DNA of 64,000 bases from Tissierellia bacterium (GTDB lineage: Bacteria; Bacillota; Clostridia; Tissierellales; Peptoniphilaceae): the NCBI GenBank assembly GCA_030532305.1, contig JAUNLJ010000007.1, positions 1 to 64,000 of the forward strand. Reading direction: 5' to 3'. Positions 19,496 through 30,328 of this stretch are shown one piece after another. The position numbers and the translations under genes are program-made. The notes below the pieces were generated by a model. It searched no databases and had not been told where the DNA came from. It was given only the letters and a program-made list of their open reading frames with translations. Within the stretch, counting starts at the first letter, position 1. Each line of letters starts with the position of its first letter.

Positions 19496-20005
19496 TTATT
19501 GGGCCCCCAGGCCGTAGCCGGCCAGGATGGCCTTAAGTTCCTGGTCCTCCTGGGGGCTAAGGGCCCTTTTGGGAAGGATAATGGCAGCAGAGTCTGTTTG
19601 GTGGAAGAAGTAGTAGCCCTGGGACTCCTCAATCCGGTAGAGGTTCTTAAAGGCCCTAAAGCTTTCAGAGTCCTTGAGGCCCTTGTCTGTAATGGTTAGG
19701 GTCTTGTCCCCCAGGTTCAGGTCCTCCAGGTTCTGGTCTATAAACTGGTTGAGGCGTTTTTTGACGGCCCGTTTAAAGGTGTAGATGTAGATAAAGGGCC
19801 AGGCCAAAAAGAGGACGGTCAGGATAATCCCAGTGGAGACCTTGAGGCTCCCCTTAAAAAAATAAAAGAGGAAGATAGCCAGGGTTAAAACCATGGGGAC
19901 CATCATTTGCAGGGCCATCCGCCGGCGGTTCTTGTTGCTGGCGCTTAGCTGTTTTAGGTTGAACTGTATATAGTCTTCTTTAGTTAAGGTATAATTAATA
20001 ACCAT
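19496..20005 (-). CDS. YcxB-like membrane protein
   Basis: 169 residues, with a ribosome-binding site aaggaga before the start. Two adjacent membrane helices (about 33-50 and 58-75) are followed by a cytoplasmic beta-rich domain with LTITDKGLKDSESFRAFKNLYRIEES and IILPKRALSPQEDQELKAIL. This matches the YcxB-type C-terminal domain found in many Firmicutes. Function unknown in the family. Convergent with the LRR protein gene. Confidence 0.7.
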   Translation of the reverse strand: MVINYTLTKEDYIQFNLKQLSASNKNRRRMALQMMVPMVLTLAIFLFYFFKGSLKVSTGIILTVLFLAWPFIYIYTFKRAVKKRLNQFIDQNLEDLNLGDKTLTITDKGLKDSESFRAFKNLYRIEESQGYYFFHQTDSAAIILPKRALSPQEDQELKAILAGYGLGAQ

Positions 20006-20157
20006 CTTGTCTCCTTGTCTCGCTATAGAATATAAGAATTTTTCCTTATTATACCACAGATGGGGAAAAAGTTTTAGGATTGGGGATATTTCCCCCTGTA
20101 AAACAGGTATATATGAGATAATATATTAGAAGAATAATTTTATCCAGGAGGCTAAAG

Positions 20158-21456
20158 ATGACAAGACATATAGACCTAGACCGATTAAAAAAGACCCACC
20201 CCCTTGTGGAGGACCTGGCCCAGGAAAAAGTCCTTTTCTGGAAGAACCCTAAAAAATTGGCCTATGAGGACCTGGCAAGGGACCTGCCTGTCCCCCTAGA
20301 GGCCATCTATGAGGCAGCAGACCGGCTGGACCGGTTTAGGCCCTTTATCCAGGCCGTCTTTCCTGAAACCCAGCCAGAAGGGGGCCTTATTGAAAGTCCC
20401 CTCAGGGCCATTCCCAAGATGGGAGAGCGACTAAAGAAAGAGGCCCCCTTCCTTGGAGACCTCTATTTAAAAATGGACTCCCACCTGGCTGTGGCCGGGT
20501 CCATTAAGGCCCGTGGGGGGATCTATGAGGTCCTAAAGCATACAGAAGACCTGGCCCAGGCCCATGGCCTCCTAGAAGATGGGGACTATCTCAAGCTGGC
20601 CAGCCCTGAGGCCAGGGAAATTTTTAAGGGCTACACCATCCAGGTGGGGTCCACGGGCAACCTGGGCCTGTCCATTGGAATTTCTTCAGCTAAGATTGGC
20701 TATAAGGTGATTGTCCACATGTCCCAGGATGCCAAGGCTTGGAAAAAGGACCTCCTTAGGTCCTATGGGGTCCAGGTGGTGGAATATGCCTCCGACTACT
20801 CCCTGGCTGTGGAAAAGGGCCGGGCAGAAAGTGACCAGGACCCCAAGAGCCACTTTGTAGACGATGAAAATTCCATGGACCTCTTCCTGGGCTATGCCGT
20901 GGCGGCCCTCCGCCTAAGGGGCCAGCTGGAAGAGGAAAATATTGTGGTAGATGAGGCCCACCCCCTCCATGTCTATATTCCCTGTGGGGTGGGGGGTGCC
21001 CCAGGTGGGGTGGCCTATGGGCTCAAGGCCCTCTTTAAGGACCAGGTCCACCTCTATTTTGTGGAGCCCACCAAGGCCCCCTGTATGGTTTTGGGCATGG
21101 CCACCGGCCTCCAAGACCAGATTGCCGTCAAGGACATTGGCCTAGATGGCAAGACCGAGGCCGATGGTCTGGCTGTAGGCCGGCCCTCTGGCTTTGTAGG
21201 CGGGGTTATGGACCCGGTTTTAGACGGGATCTTTACCATTGAGGACGGACCCCTAAATCCCCTGATGAAGGCCCTTTATGAGGCAGAAGGTATCTTTATT
21301 GAGCCTTCAGCAGCGGCCTCCTTCCAGGGGGTCCTCATGAATGAGGAGGCCAGAAAGGTCCTTCCTGCCCTGGGTCTTCCTGGGTCCACCCATATTGCCT
21401 GGGCCACAGGTGGGGCCCTGGTTCCCGAGGACATTAGAAAAGAGATTTTAAAATAA
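20158..21456 (+). CDS. dsdA: D-serine dehydratase
   Basis: 432 residues, PLP enzyme that converts D-serine to pyruvate and ammonia. The PLP lysine is in VAGSIKARGGIYEVL (about Lys117), the phosphate loop is VGSTGNLGLSIGI, and PCGVGGAPGGVAYG and GLAVGRPSGFVG are typical of DsdA. Full length for the family. Start after caggagg. A possible -10 region, TGAGATAAT, lies upstream at about 20116. It is followed within 20 bases by an ABC gene, possibly co-transcribed. Confidence 0.93.
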   Translation: MTRHIDLDRLKKTHPLVEDLAQEKVLFWKNPKKLAYEDLARDLPVPLEAIYEAADRLDRFRPFIQAVFPETQPEGGLIESPLRAIPKMGERLKKEAPFLGDLYLKMDSHLAVAGSIKARGGIYEVLKHTEDLAQAHGLLEDGDYLKLASPEAREIFKGYTIQVGSTGNLGLSIGISSAKIGYKVIVHMSQDAKAWKKDLLRSYGVQVVEYASDYSLAVEKGRAESDQDPKSHFVDDENSMDLFLGYAVAALRLRGQLEEENIVVDEAHPLHVYIPCGVGGAPGGVAYGLKALFKDQVHLYFVEPTKAPCMVLGMATGLQDQIAVKDIGLDGKTEADGLAVGRPSGFVGGVMDPVLDGIFTIEDGPLNPLMKALYEAEGIFIEPSAAASFQGVLMNEEARKVLPALGLPGSTHIAWATGGALVPEDIRKEILK

Positions 21457-21477
21457 AAGTTAGAAGGCGAGAAGGTG

Positions 21478-22185
21478 ATGGCAATGGCATATGTTCAGCT
21501 CATTGATAGTACAAAAAAATACCCCATGGGGGAGGGCTACATTGTAGCCAATGACAAGATTAGTTTTTCCATAGAAAAGGGAGAATTTGTCATTGTGGTG
21601 GGTCCTTCTGGGGCCGGCAAGTCTACGGTCTTAAACATCCTAGGAGGCATGGACACCAACGACTCTGGCCAGGTCCTTATAGATGGGGAGGACATTGCCA
21701 ACTATAATGACCGGCAGCTCACCCAGTATAGGCGGGATGACGTGGGTTTTGTCTTTCAATTTTATAACCTGATCCCCAACCTGACGGTGGTGGAAAATGT
21801 GGAGCTGGCCATGGAGATTGTGGAAGATGCCCAGGACCCCAGGGAGGTTTTGGCAGCTGTGGGCCTAAGCCACCGGCTAGACAACTTCCCCTCCCAGCTG
21901 TCTGGTGGGGAGCAGCAAAGGGTGGCCATTGCCCGGGCCCTGGCTAAAAATCCCAAGCTCCTTTTGTGTGACGAGCCTACGGGGGCCCTGGACTATGACA
22001 CGGGTAAAAAGATCCTAAAGCTCCTCCAGGACACCTGTAAAAAGACGGGGACTACGGTGGTGGTTATCACCCACAACAAGGCCATTACCCCCATGGCGGA
22101 CCGGATTATTGAAATCAACGATGCCAAGGTAAGGGATGAAATCATCAACGACCATCCCCAGGATATAGAAGAGATGGAGTGGTAG
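21478..22185 (+). CDS. ABC transporter ATPase, MacB/LolD-like
   Basis: 235 residues; GTG 21475 immediately before is an alternative start. Walker [11 protein letters not shown]-loop [18 protein letters not shown], signature [15 protein letters not shown], Walker [13 protein letters not shown] and the H-loop VVITHN are all intact. The protein belongs to the three-component exporter class that works with FtsX-type permeases. Its partner is the giant permease starting one base after its stop codon. Confidence 0.9.
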   Translation: MAMAYVQLIDSTKKYPMGEGYIVANDKISFSIEKGEFVIVVGPSGAGKSTVLNILGGMDTNDSGQVLIDGEDIANYNDRQLTQYRRDDVGFVFQFYNLIPNLTVVENVELAMEIVEDAQDPREVLAAVGLSHRLDNFPSQLSGGEQQRVAIARALAKNPKLLLCDEPTGALDYDTGKKILKLLQDTCKKTGTTVVVITHNKAITPMADRIIEINDAKVRDEIINDHPQDIEEMEW

Positions 22186-22186
22186 T

Positions 22187-25100
22187 ATGCGGAAGAACTT
22201 GACGGCCCTATGGAAGGACTATCTCTTAGGGATAGTCAAGTCCAAGTCTCGGTTTTTCTCCATTATGATCCTCCTCGCCCTGGGGGTCTTTATCCTGGTG
22301 GGCCTAACGGTAACAGGGCCCATTATGAGGACCTCCATGGAGAGAAAGCTCCAGGCGGCCAACCACCAGGACATCACTGTGGACAACCCCATGGGCCTTT
22401 TAAAAGAGGACCGGGACCTGATCCGGCAGATGGAGGGCCTAAGGGCCTATGAGTGGACCTACGACCTGGACCTGGTAAGCCAAAGGGACAACCTCCAGAT
22501 CAATATCCAGAGCCTGCCTAGGGACATAGGCCAGCTGGAATGGCTGGAGGGGAGGCCTCCACAAGAGGGGGGTCAAGTGGCTCTGGGCCAGGAGATGAAG
22601 GCCTACGGCTACCAGCTGGGGGACAGGATTCGCTTTAATAAGGAAAAAAACCCCATGGCGGGGCCAGATGATAAGGATGGCCTAAGGACCTATTCCTATG
22701 AGATTGTGGCCTTTGTCCAGTCCACAGAATATACCAGCGAGGACCACCTGGGCTTTAGTGCCAATGGGGGGTCCCTAAAGGGCTATGGCTATATTCTTTC
22801 CGAGGACTTTCTTTTAGAGGACCCCACCCGGGCCAAGCTCCTCTTTAAGGACCTAGAGGGCCTGGCCACCTATAGCCAGGCCTATAAGGACCGGGTGGGT
22901 CGCCACGGGGCCCTCTTGGAAGAGGCCTTTTCTGGCCGGGCAGAGGACCGGTTAGAGGACCTGGATATTGAGCTCCGGGGCGACATTGAAGAGGGCAAGA
23001 CCCACCTGGAAGATGCCAGGGAGCTTTTGGCCGAGGGCCGGAAGAAGCTTTCCCGGGCCCGGGAGGACCTCTTGGCTGGGGAGAGCGACTTTAAAAAGGG
23101 CCAGTCCAGCCTTATGAAGGCCCTCTTAGAGGGGCAAAGGGACCTGGACAAGGGGAAAAAGAAACTGGAGGCGGCCTCCTCTGACTTAAAGAAGGGGGAA
23201 AAGGACCTGGCCCAGGGCCAGGCGGACCTAGCCCAGGGGAAAGAGACCCTGGCCCAGGAAGAAAGCCACTTTTTAAAGGGCAAGGAAGACTACCATAAGG
23301 GGGTTGACGACTATATAGCCGGCCTCCTGGAAGTAGACAAGAATAAGAAGGACTATGAAGAGGGCCTCCGGCTCTTGGGAGAGGGAAAAGAAAAGCTCCT
23401 GGAGGCAGAAAAAGACCTAGACAAGGGCCAAAGGGAGATCGACCAGGGAAGAAAGACCCTGGCCAGCCAAAGGGCTCGGCTAGAATCTGAAAAGAAAAAG
23501 CTAGAGGAGGGGGCCCAGGCCCTGGCTAGGGGCAAGGCCCAGCTAGAGGAAAAAAGGGCCCAGCTAGAGACGGCCAAGGCCGGCCTAAGAGAGGCACAGG
23601 CGGGCCTAGAAAGGGCCCAGGCGGCCCGGGCCCAGCTGGATGAAAGTGTCAGCCAGCTCCAAGGAAAGAAGGCCCAGCTGGAAGGGGCCATCAGTCAAAA
23701 AGAAAGCCAGCTGGCTAGCCTTAGGGCCCAGCTAGAAACAGCCCCAGAAGAAGAAAAAGAAGGCCTCCGGGCCCAGATCAGTGGCTTAGAGGCAGAGGTC
23801 TCTGGTCTTAGGGCCAGCCTGACCCAAGTGGAGCAAGGGATCCAAGAGGCCCAGGCGGCCCGGGACCAATACGCTCCCGGCCTAGATGCCCAGATTGCCG
23901 ACCTAAGGGCCACCATTAGCCAAATCCAGGCCCAGGTGGACCAGGGGCAGGCGGCCCTAGAGGGGGCCCAGGCCACCCTAGAGGCCAAGGAAAAAGAATT
24001 AAAAGAAGGCCAGGCCCTCATCCAGGAAGCCTTTAAAAAGCTAGAGGCTGGAGAGGCCGACCTGGCCCGGGGCCAGGCTGAACTGGATAGGGGCCGGCGA
24101 GACTTAGAGGCCGGAAAAAAGGAGATCCTAGACAAACAGGCCCAGCTAGAGACGGCCAAAAAGGCCCTAGAAAAGGCCGAAAAGGACCTGGAGGGTGGCC
24201 GGGCTGAACTGGAAGAGGCCAAGAAAAAAGTAGACCAGGGAGAAAAAGACCTGGCCCAGGCAGAAGACAAGGTCAAAAAGGGGGCAGACAAGCTGGCCCA
24301 GGGCCGGGCCGACTATGAAGAAGGCCTTAAGGACTACCAGAAGGGAAAAAGGGACCTGGCCCAGGCCAAAAAAGAGGGGCAAAATAAGCTGGACCAGGCC
24401 CAAAAGGACCTAAAAGAGGGCTGGGCCGACTATGAAGAAGGCCTGGCAGACTTTCAAGGCAAGGAACCAGAGGCCCTAGATGAGATTAAGGAGGGCCAAA
24501 GGGACCTAAACCGGGCCCAGGATATTTTAACCATCCTAGAAGAGCCCGCCTACCAGGTGACCCCCCGCCAGGAAGAGGGCCCCATCTTCCAATACTTTGA
24601 CTATGCCAGCCGGGTAGACAACCTGGCCATGATTTTCCCCATCTTCTTCTTTGCCATAGCCCTCCTTCTTTCCTCCACCACCATGAACCGGCTGGTGGAT
24701 GAAGAGAGGGTCCAAATTGGGACCTATAAGGCCCTGGGCTATAGCCAGAGGGCCATTGCCATGAAGTATATCCTCTTTGGGGCGCTTTCAGCCCTTATTG
24801 GGGGAATCCTAGGGATTATTGGGGGCAACACCCTCCTGGCCTATCTCATTACCGAGGCCTACTCCATAGGCTACCATGTCCAACCCTTTGCCATGGAATT
24901 TTACCCCCTCCAGGCCTTTTTAGGCCTTTTGGCCGCCCTCCTATCTACCTCACTGGTGGCCTATGTCTCCGTCCACCGGAGCCTCAAGGAAAATGTGGCC
25001 AGTCTTATGCGGCCCAAGGCCCCCAAGCAGGGGACCCGGATCCTCCTAGAAAGGATCGGCCCCCTCTGGCGGCGGATGAGCTTTTTAAAGAAGGTGACTG

Positions 25101-26224
25101 CCCGGAATATCTTCCGTTATAAAAAACGGATGGTCATGACCATTTTAGGGGCTGTCGGGTCTGTGGCCCTCCTCCTTTTAGGTTTTGGCATCCAAACCGC
25201 GGTAGATGGCCTGGCCTACAAGCAGTATGAAGAACTCACCCCCTATGATGACATCATCATCTATGAAAAGCTCCTAGATAGGGAAGACTACCTGGACTAT
25301 AGGGACCAGCTCCTTTTTGATGACCGGATTTCAGCCTCTGGCAACGTCCGGCTAGAAAGCCTAAGCGTTCCCTATGACAAGGGCCTAGACCAAAGGGTCA
25401 GCCTGGTGGTCCCCACAGAAAAAGAAGAGCTAAAGGGCCTAGTGACCCTCAGGGACCGGAGGACCCAAAAGGTCTTTGACCTTAAGGAGGGGGACATTGT
25501 CATTACAGAAAAGCTGGCCAAGATCAAGAAGGTCCAGCCAGGTGACAGGCTAGCAGTAGAAGATGACCGGGGCCAGAGATTTAATCTCCAGGTCAGCCAC
25601 ATTACCGAAGGCTACGCCGGCCACTATATGTATATGCTGCCAGAGACCTACCAAGAGGTCTTTGGCAAGGACTTTAAGGACAACGCCGACCTCATCCGAG
25701 TGGCCCAGGGCTACCAGGACCAGGTGGATAAGATTTTAGCCGACTACAACGACTTTGACGTGGTTTTGGCCACGGTCACCCTGGACCAATTTAAGTCCAT
25801 GCTGGACCAGATGACCCGGTCCATTAGCCTCATTGTCATGGTCATTGTCCTGGCCTCCACCCTCCTATCCATGGTGGTCCTCTACAGCTTGACAGATATT
25901 AATATCCATGAAAGAAAACGGGAGCTATCCACCATCAAGGTTCTGGGCTTTTACCCCAAGGAGCTCACCGCCTATGTCTATAGGGAGACGGGGAGCTTAA
26001 CCCTCATGGGGGTCCTTATGGGCCTGGGGGTAGGCAAGCTCCTCCACTATGGGGTCCTCCAGGTGGTGGTTCCGGATATTGCCATGCTGGATCCTGAGCT
26101 AGAGGCCTGGAACTACCTGGTTCCCATGGCCATGACCCTGTCCATTTCCCTGGTGGTGATGGTCCTAGTCCACCGCCGCCTAAAGCATATTGACATGGTT
26201 GAGGCCCTAAAGGCCATAGAATAA
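22187..26224 (+). CDS. FtsX-type ABC permease with giant extracytoplasmic coiled coil
   Basis: 1345 residues. The N-terminal membrane helix (SIMILLALGVFILVGLTV) is followed by a MacB-like periplasmic domain. Residues of about 265-780 are almost uninterrupted heptads rich in Lys, Glu, Ala, Leu, Gln and Gly, with recurring units such as KGEKDLAQGQADLAQGK and KAQLETAKAGL. Then come an FtsX membrane domain (three helices, LVDEERVQIGTYKALGYSQ), a second extracellular domain, and a final FtsX domain (HERKRELSTIKVLGFY). The layout suggests a long helical hairpin reaching through the cell wall. Substrate unknown. Paired with the ATPase directly upstream. Confidence 0.85.
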   Translation: MRKNLTALWKDYLLGIVKSKSRFFSIMILLALGVFILVGLTVTGPIMRTSMERKLQAANHQDITVDNPMGLLKEDRDLIRQMEGLRAYEWTYDLDLVSQRDNLQINIQSLPRDIGQLEWLEGRPPQEGGQVALGQEMKAYGYQLGDRIRFNKEKNPMAGPDDKDGLRTYSYEIVAFVQSTEYTSEDHLGFSANGGSLKGYGYILSEDFLLEDPTRAKLLFKDLEGLATYSQAYKDRVGRHGALLEEAFSGRAEDRLEDLDIELRGDIEEGKTHLEDARELLAEGRKKLSRAREDLLAGESDFKKGQSSLMKALLEGQRDLDKGKKKLEAASSDLKKGEKDLAQGQADLAQGKETLAQEESHFLKGKEDYHKGVDDYIAGLLEVDKNKKDYEEGLRLLGEGKEKLLEAEKDLDKGQREIDQGRKTLASQRARLESEKKKLEEGAQALARGKAQLEEKRAQLETAKAGLREAQAGLERAQAARAQLDESVSQLQGKKAQLEGAISQKESQLASLRAQLETAPEEEKEGLRAQISGLEAEVSGLRASLTQVEQGIQEAQAARDQYAPGLDAQIADLRATISQIQAQVDQGQAALEGAQATLEAKEKELKEGQALIQEAFKKLEAGEADLARGQAELDRGRRDLEAGKKEILDKQAQLETAKKALEKAEKDLEGGRAELEEAKKKVDQGEKDLAQAEDKVKKGADKLAQGRADYEEGLKDYQKGKRDLAQAKKEGQNKLDQAQKDLKEGWADYEEGLADFQGKEPEALDEIKEGQRDLNRAQDILTILEEPAYQVTPRQEEGPIFQYFDYASRVDNLAMIFPIFFFAIALLLSSTTMNRLVDEERVQIGTYKALGYSQRAIAMKYILFGALSALIGGILGIIGGNTLLAYLITEAYSIGYHVQPFAMEFYPLQAFLGLLAALLSTSLVAYVSVHRSLKENVASLMRPKAPKQGTRILLERIGPLWRRMSFLKKVTARNIFRYKKRMVMTILGAVGSVALLLLGFGIQTAVDGLAYKQYEELTPYDDIIIYEKLLDREDYLDYRDQLLFDDRISASGNVRLESLSVPYDKGLDQRVSLVVPTEKEELKGLVTLRDRRTQKVFDLKEGDIVITEKLAKIKKVQPGDRLAVEDDRGQRFNLQVSHITEGYAGHYMYMLPETYQEVFGKDFKDNADLIRVAQGYQDQVDKILADYNDFDVVLATVTLDQFKSMLDQMTRSISLIVMVIVLASTLLSMVVLYSLTDINIHERKRELSTIKVLGFYPKELTAYVYRETGSLTLMGVLMGLGVGKLLHYGVLQVVVPDIAMLDPELEAWNYLVPMAMTLSISLVVMVLVHRRLKHIDMVEALKAIE

Positions 26225-26226
26225 AG

Positions 26227-26262
26227 AAATATCCCTAGGTCTAAGGATTTAGGGATATTTTT
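26227..26262 (+). terminator. intrinsic terminator after the ABC exporter
   Basis: AAATATCCCT (26227-26236) pairs with AGGGATATTT (26251-26260), followed by a T run. Confidence 0.85.
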
Positions 26263-26293
26263 TAAGGTCTGCCTTGGGAAGAGGGAGGCCTTG

Positions 26294-26302
26294 TGATATA
26301 AT
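26294..26302 (+). promoter_or_regulatory. extended -10 promoter of the MATE gene
   Basis: TGATATAAT, the same extended -10 as before the decarboxylase gene, lies 37 bases before the chosen start. Confidence 0.55.
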
Positions 26303-26339
26303 GAAACACGATTATTATTTTTCAAAGGAGAGCTTAAGT

Positions 26340-27686
26340 ATGCAAGAAAATAAAATGGGAACCTGGCCGGTAGGACGCTTACTTTTGTCTATATCCCTAC
26401 CCATCGCCCTATCCATGCTTATCCAGGCCCTTTATAATATAGTGGACTCTATCTTTGTGTCCATGATCAACGAAACCGCCTTTACGGCCGTGTCCATTGC
26501 CTTTCCCTTCCAGCACCTGATTAATGCCATTGCCATTGGGTCAGGGGTGGGGATGAATTCCCTCCTGTCCCGGTCTTTAGGGGAAAAGAAATTTGACAAA
26601 GCCAGCCGGGTAGGCCAGACAGGCTTTTTCCTAGTCCTGGTCCAGTCCCTGATCTTTTTAATCCTGGGCTATTTTTTAAGCCCCGTCTTTTTTGCCTTCC
26701 AAACCGATGACCCCCAGATCCTCACCTATGGGGTCCGCTACCTTCGGATTGTCACCATGGTCTCCATTGGCCTGCTTAGCCAAATCTATACGGAGCGCCT
26801 GCTCCAGTCCACCGGCCGGGCCTTTTATAGCATGGCCTGCCAAATGACCGGGGCCGTCCTCAATATGGTCCTAGACCCCATCCTGATCTTTGGCCTGGGC
26901 CCCTTTCCTGCCATGGGGATCACAGGGGCCGCCGTGGCCACGGTCTTTAGCCAAATTGTAGGCAGCCTCCTGGGCCTCTACTTTAACCTAACTAAGAACA
27001 AGGAGCTAGATATCCTTAAGAAGGGCTTTAGGCCCCAGTGGGATATTATTAGGGGCATCTTCCAAGTGGGGGTCCCCACCAGTATCATGCTCATTGCCAA
27101 TTCCGTGGCCATCTTTTTAATGAACATCATCCTGGTGACCTTCTCCTCCACCGCCGTGGCCGCCTACGGGATCTTCTTCAAGCTAAATAGCATTATCTTT
27201 ATGCCCGTCTTTGGCATGAACAATGGCCTGGTCCCCATTATTGCCTACAACTATGGGGCCAGAAATAAAGACCGGATCCATGCCACCATCAAACTGGCCA
27301 TGAAACTGGCCTTTGCCTTTATGCTCCTGGGCTGCCTGGTGGTCCAGCTCTTCCCCCAGGAGCTTTTAAGCCTTTTCTCCCCCTCAGACGCCCTCCGAGC
27401 CATAGGCCAGCCCATGCTCCGGATTATTGCCCTGTCCTTTCCTGTTGCGGCCATTAGTATTGTGTCTTCTGCCGTCTTCCAGGCCCTGGGCCATGGCAAC
27501 CTTAGCCTGACCTCCGCCCTGATCCGGCAAATGGTGGTCCTGGTTCCGGTGGCCTATTTCTTGAGCCTAAAAGGCCAGGTCCAGTTGATCTGGTGGTCCC
27601 ATGTGGTGGCCGAAGGGGTGGCCATTATTCTTTCCCTCTACTTCTTAAAAAAGGTGGACCAAAAGGAAATCCAGCCCCTCTGTTAG
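26340..27686 (+). CDS. MATE family efflux transporter
   Basis: 448 residues from ATG 26340, chosen because aaaggag lies 9 bases upstream; the longer frame would run through the promoter. About twelve membrane helices in two halves, beginning PVGRLLLSISLPIALSMLIQALYNIVDSIFVS, a typical MATE start. The second half repeats it with GVPTSIMLIANSVAIFLMNIIL. Probably Na+- or H+-driven export of drugs or metabolites. Single gene. Confidence 0.9.
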   Translation: MQENKMGTWPVGRLLLSISLPIALSMLIQALYNIVDSIFVSMINETAFTAVSIAFPFQHLINAIAIGSGVGMNSLLSRSLGEKKFDKASRVGQTGFFLVLVQSLIFLILGYFLSPVFFAFQTDDPQILTYGVRYLRIVTMVSIGLLSQIYTERLLQSTGRAFYSMACQMTGAVLNMVLDPILIFGLGPFPAMGITGAAVATVFSQIVGSLLGLYFNLTKNKELDILKKGFRPQWDIIRGIFQVGVPTSIMLIANSVAIFLMNIILVTFSSTAVAAYGIFFKLNSIIFMPVFGMNNGLVPIIAYNYGARNKDRIHATIKLAMKLAFAFMLLGCLVVQLFPQELLSLFSPSDALRAIGQPMLRIIALSFPVAAISIVSSAVFQALGHGNLSLTSALIRQMVVLVPVAYFLSLKGQVQLIWWSHVVAEGVAIILSLYFLKKVDQKEIQPLC

Positions 27687-27729
27687 GCCAAAATTTATAA
27701 AGAAAACCCCCTCTTTTTCTCCCCTTTTC

Positions 27730-27759
27730 TTGACAGAAAAATGCCTCATGTAGTAGGAT
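27730..27759 (+). promoter_or_regulatory. pyrG promoter
   Basis: TTGACA at 27730-27735 and TAGGAT at 27754-27759, 18 bases apart. Transcription would start near 27766, about 110 bases before pyrG. Confidence 0.5.
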
Positions 27760-27789
27760 TAATTAGATAGGCAGAGGCCCGAAATTTTT

Positions 27790-29480
<1,691 letters not shown>

Positions 29481-29487
29481 AGCCACA

Positions 29488-29521
29488 AAAAAAGCCTCAT
29501 CCCTAGGATGAGGTTTTTTCG
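29488..29521. terminator. bidirectional terminator between pyrG and the XRE-cupin gene
   Basis: CCTCATCC (29495-29502) and GGATGAGG (29506-29513) with a CTA loop, flanked by seven A and six T residues. Confidence 0.88.
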
Positions 29522-29529
29522 TAGGCCTC

Positions 29530-30087
29530 TTAATAAGAAGGTGGGCTCATGGCCCAAATGGAGACGCACTCCTTGTCAGAATAGTTGATGTAGCGGTGGG
29601 GGGCTGTGGATTCAAAGTAGATGGAGTCCCCAGACTCCAAGACATACTGCTTGTCCTCCACCTCCACAGTCAAAGACCCCTGGATGACATAGCCACACTC
29701 CTCCCCCTCATGGACCCGGACCTTGACTGCGTCAGGGTCCGAAGTGGGAGAAAACCGCATAAAAACCAGCTCAATATCCCGGTTGTCCGTGGGAGAAACA
29801 ATTTCATAAGTACGGTCCCAGTCCTCCATGGAGACAATTTTATGTTCATTCTTTTTAAGATGGAGGGGGTTTTCCTTAACATAATCTGCATCAAAAAACT
29901 CACCCATGGTAGTGCCCAAGGCATCCACAATGCGGGTCATGGCATTGACAGAGGGGGAGACTAAGTCCCTTTCAATTTGGGAAATCAGCCCAGTACTAAG
30001 ATCGGCTTTTTCTGCCAAATCCTTGATACTCATATTTAAGTCCTTACGCATTACACGGATCTTATGACCTGAAAATTTGGCTACCAT
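29530..30087 (-). CDS. XRE-family regulator with cupin domain
   Basis: 185 residues. The N-terminal helix-turn-helix is KIRVMRKDLNMSIKDLAEKADLSTGLISQIERD, with PSVNAMTRIVDALGTTMGEFF closing it. The C-terminal cupin barrel includes VRVHEGEECGYVIQGSLTVEVEDKQYVLESGDSIYFES and PHRYINYSD. Regulators of this layout (PuuR-like) sense small molecules such as polyamines or amino acids through the cupin. The target is not evident. It is divergent from guaA across a 240-bp AT-rich gap and may act there. Confidence 0.85.
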   Translation of the reverse strand: MVAKFSGHKIRVMRKDLNMSIKDLAEKADLSTGLISQIERDLVSPSVNAMTRIVDALGTTMGEFFDADYVKENPLHLKKNEHKIVSMEDWDRTYEIVSPTDNRDIELVFMRFSPTSDPDAVKVRVHEGEECGYVIQGSLTVEVEDKQYVLESGDSIYFESTAPHRYINYSDKECVSIWAMSPPSY

Positions 30088-30296
30088 ATTGATCTTCCTT
30101 TCTACTTTAACTGAGTTAGAATATATAAATATTCACTTAATTATATTATAGCATTAAATTGAATAAAAGGATAAATTTATTTAAATATTTATTACAAAAA
30201 ATATATCTTTTGCCAGCCCCTAAGAAAATTAAGCAAAATTTTTGGAAAAAAGCCCTTAAAAGAGGGCCCCAAGCCTATGGGCTTTTCTCCCTCATG

Positions 30297-30305
30297 TGGT
30301 ATAAT
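30297..30305 (+). promoter_or_regulatory. extended -10 promoter of guaA
   Basis: TGGTATAAT gives a perfect extended -10. The leader is only about 20 bases, so there is no room for a purine riboswitch. The rest of the gap 30088-30290 is AT-rich, and no other element was recognised in it. Confidence 0.6.
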
Positions 30306-30328
30306 AGGAACATTAAAGGAGGCGTGTG

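Noticed and set aside
22882-24403. Long minus-strand open frames opposite the coiled-coil permease
   Set aside because: They are Ser/Ala/Trp-rich shadows of a repetitive GC-rich gene and have no ribosome-binding sites.
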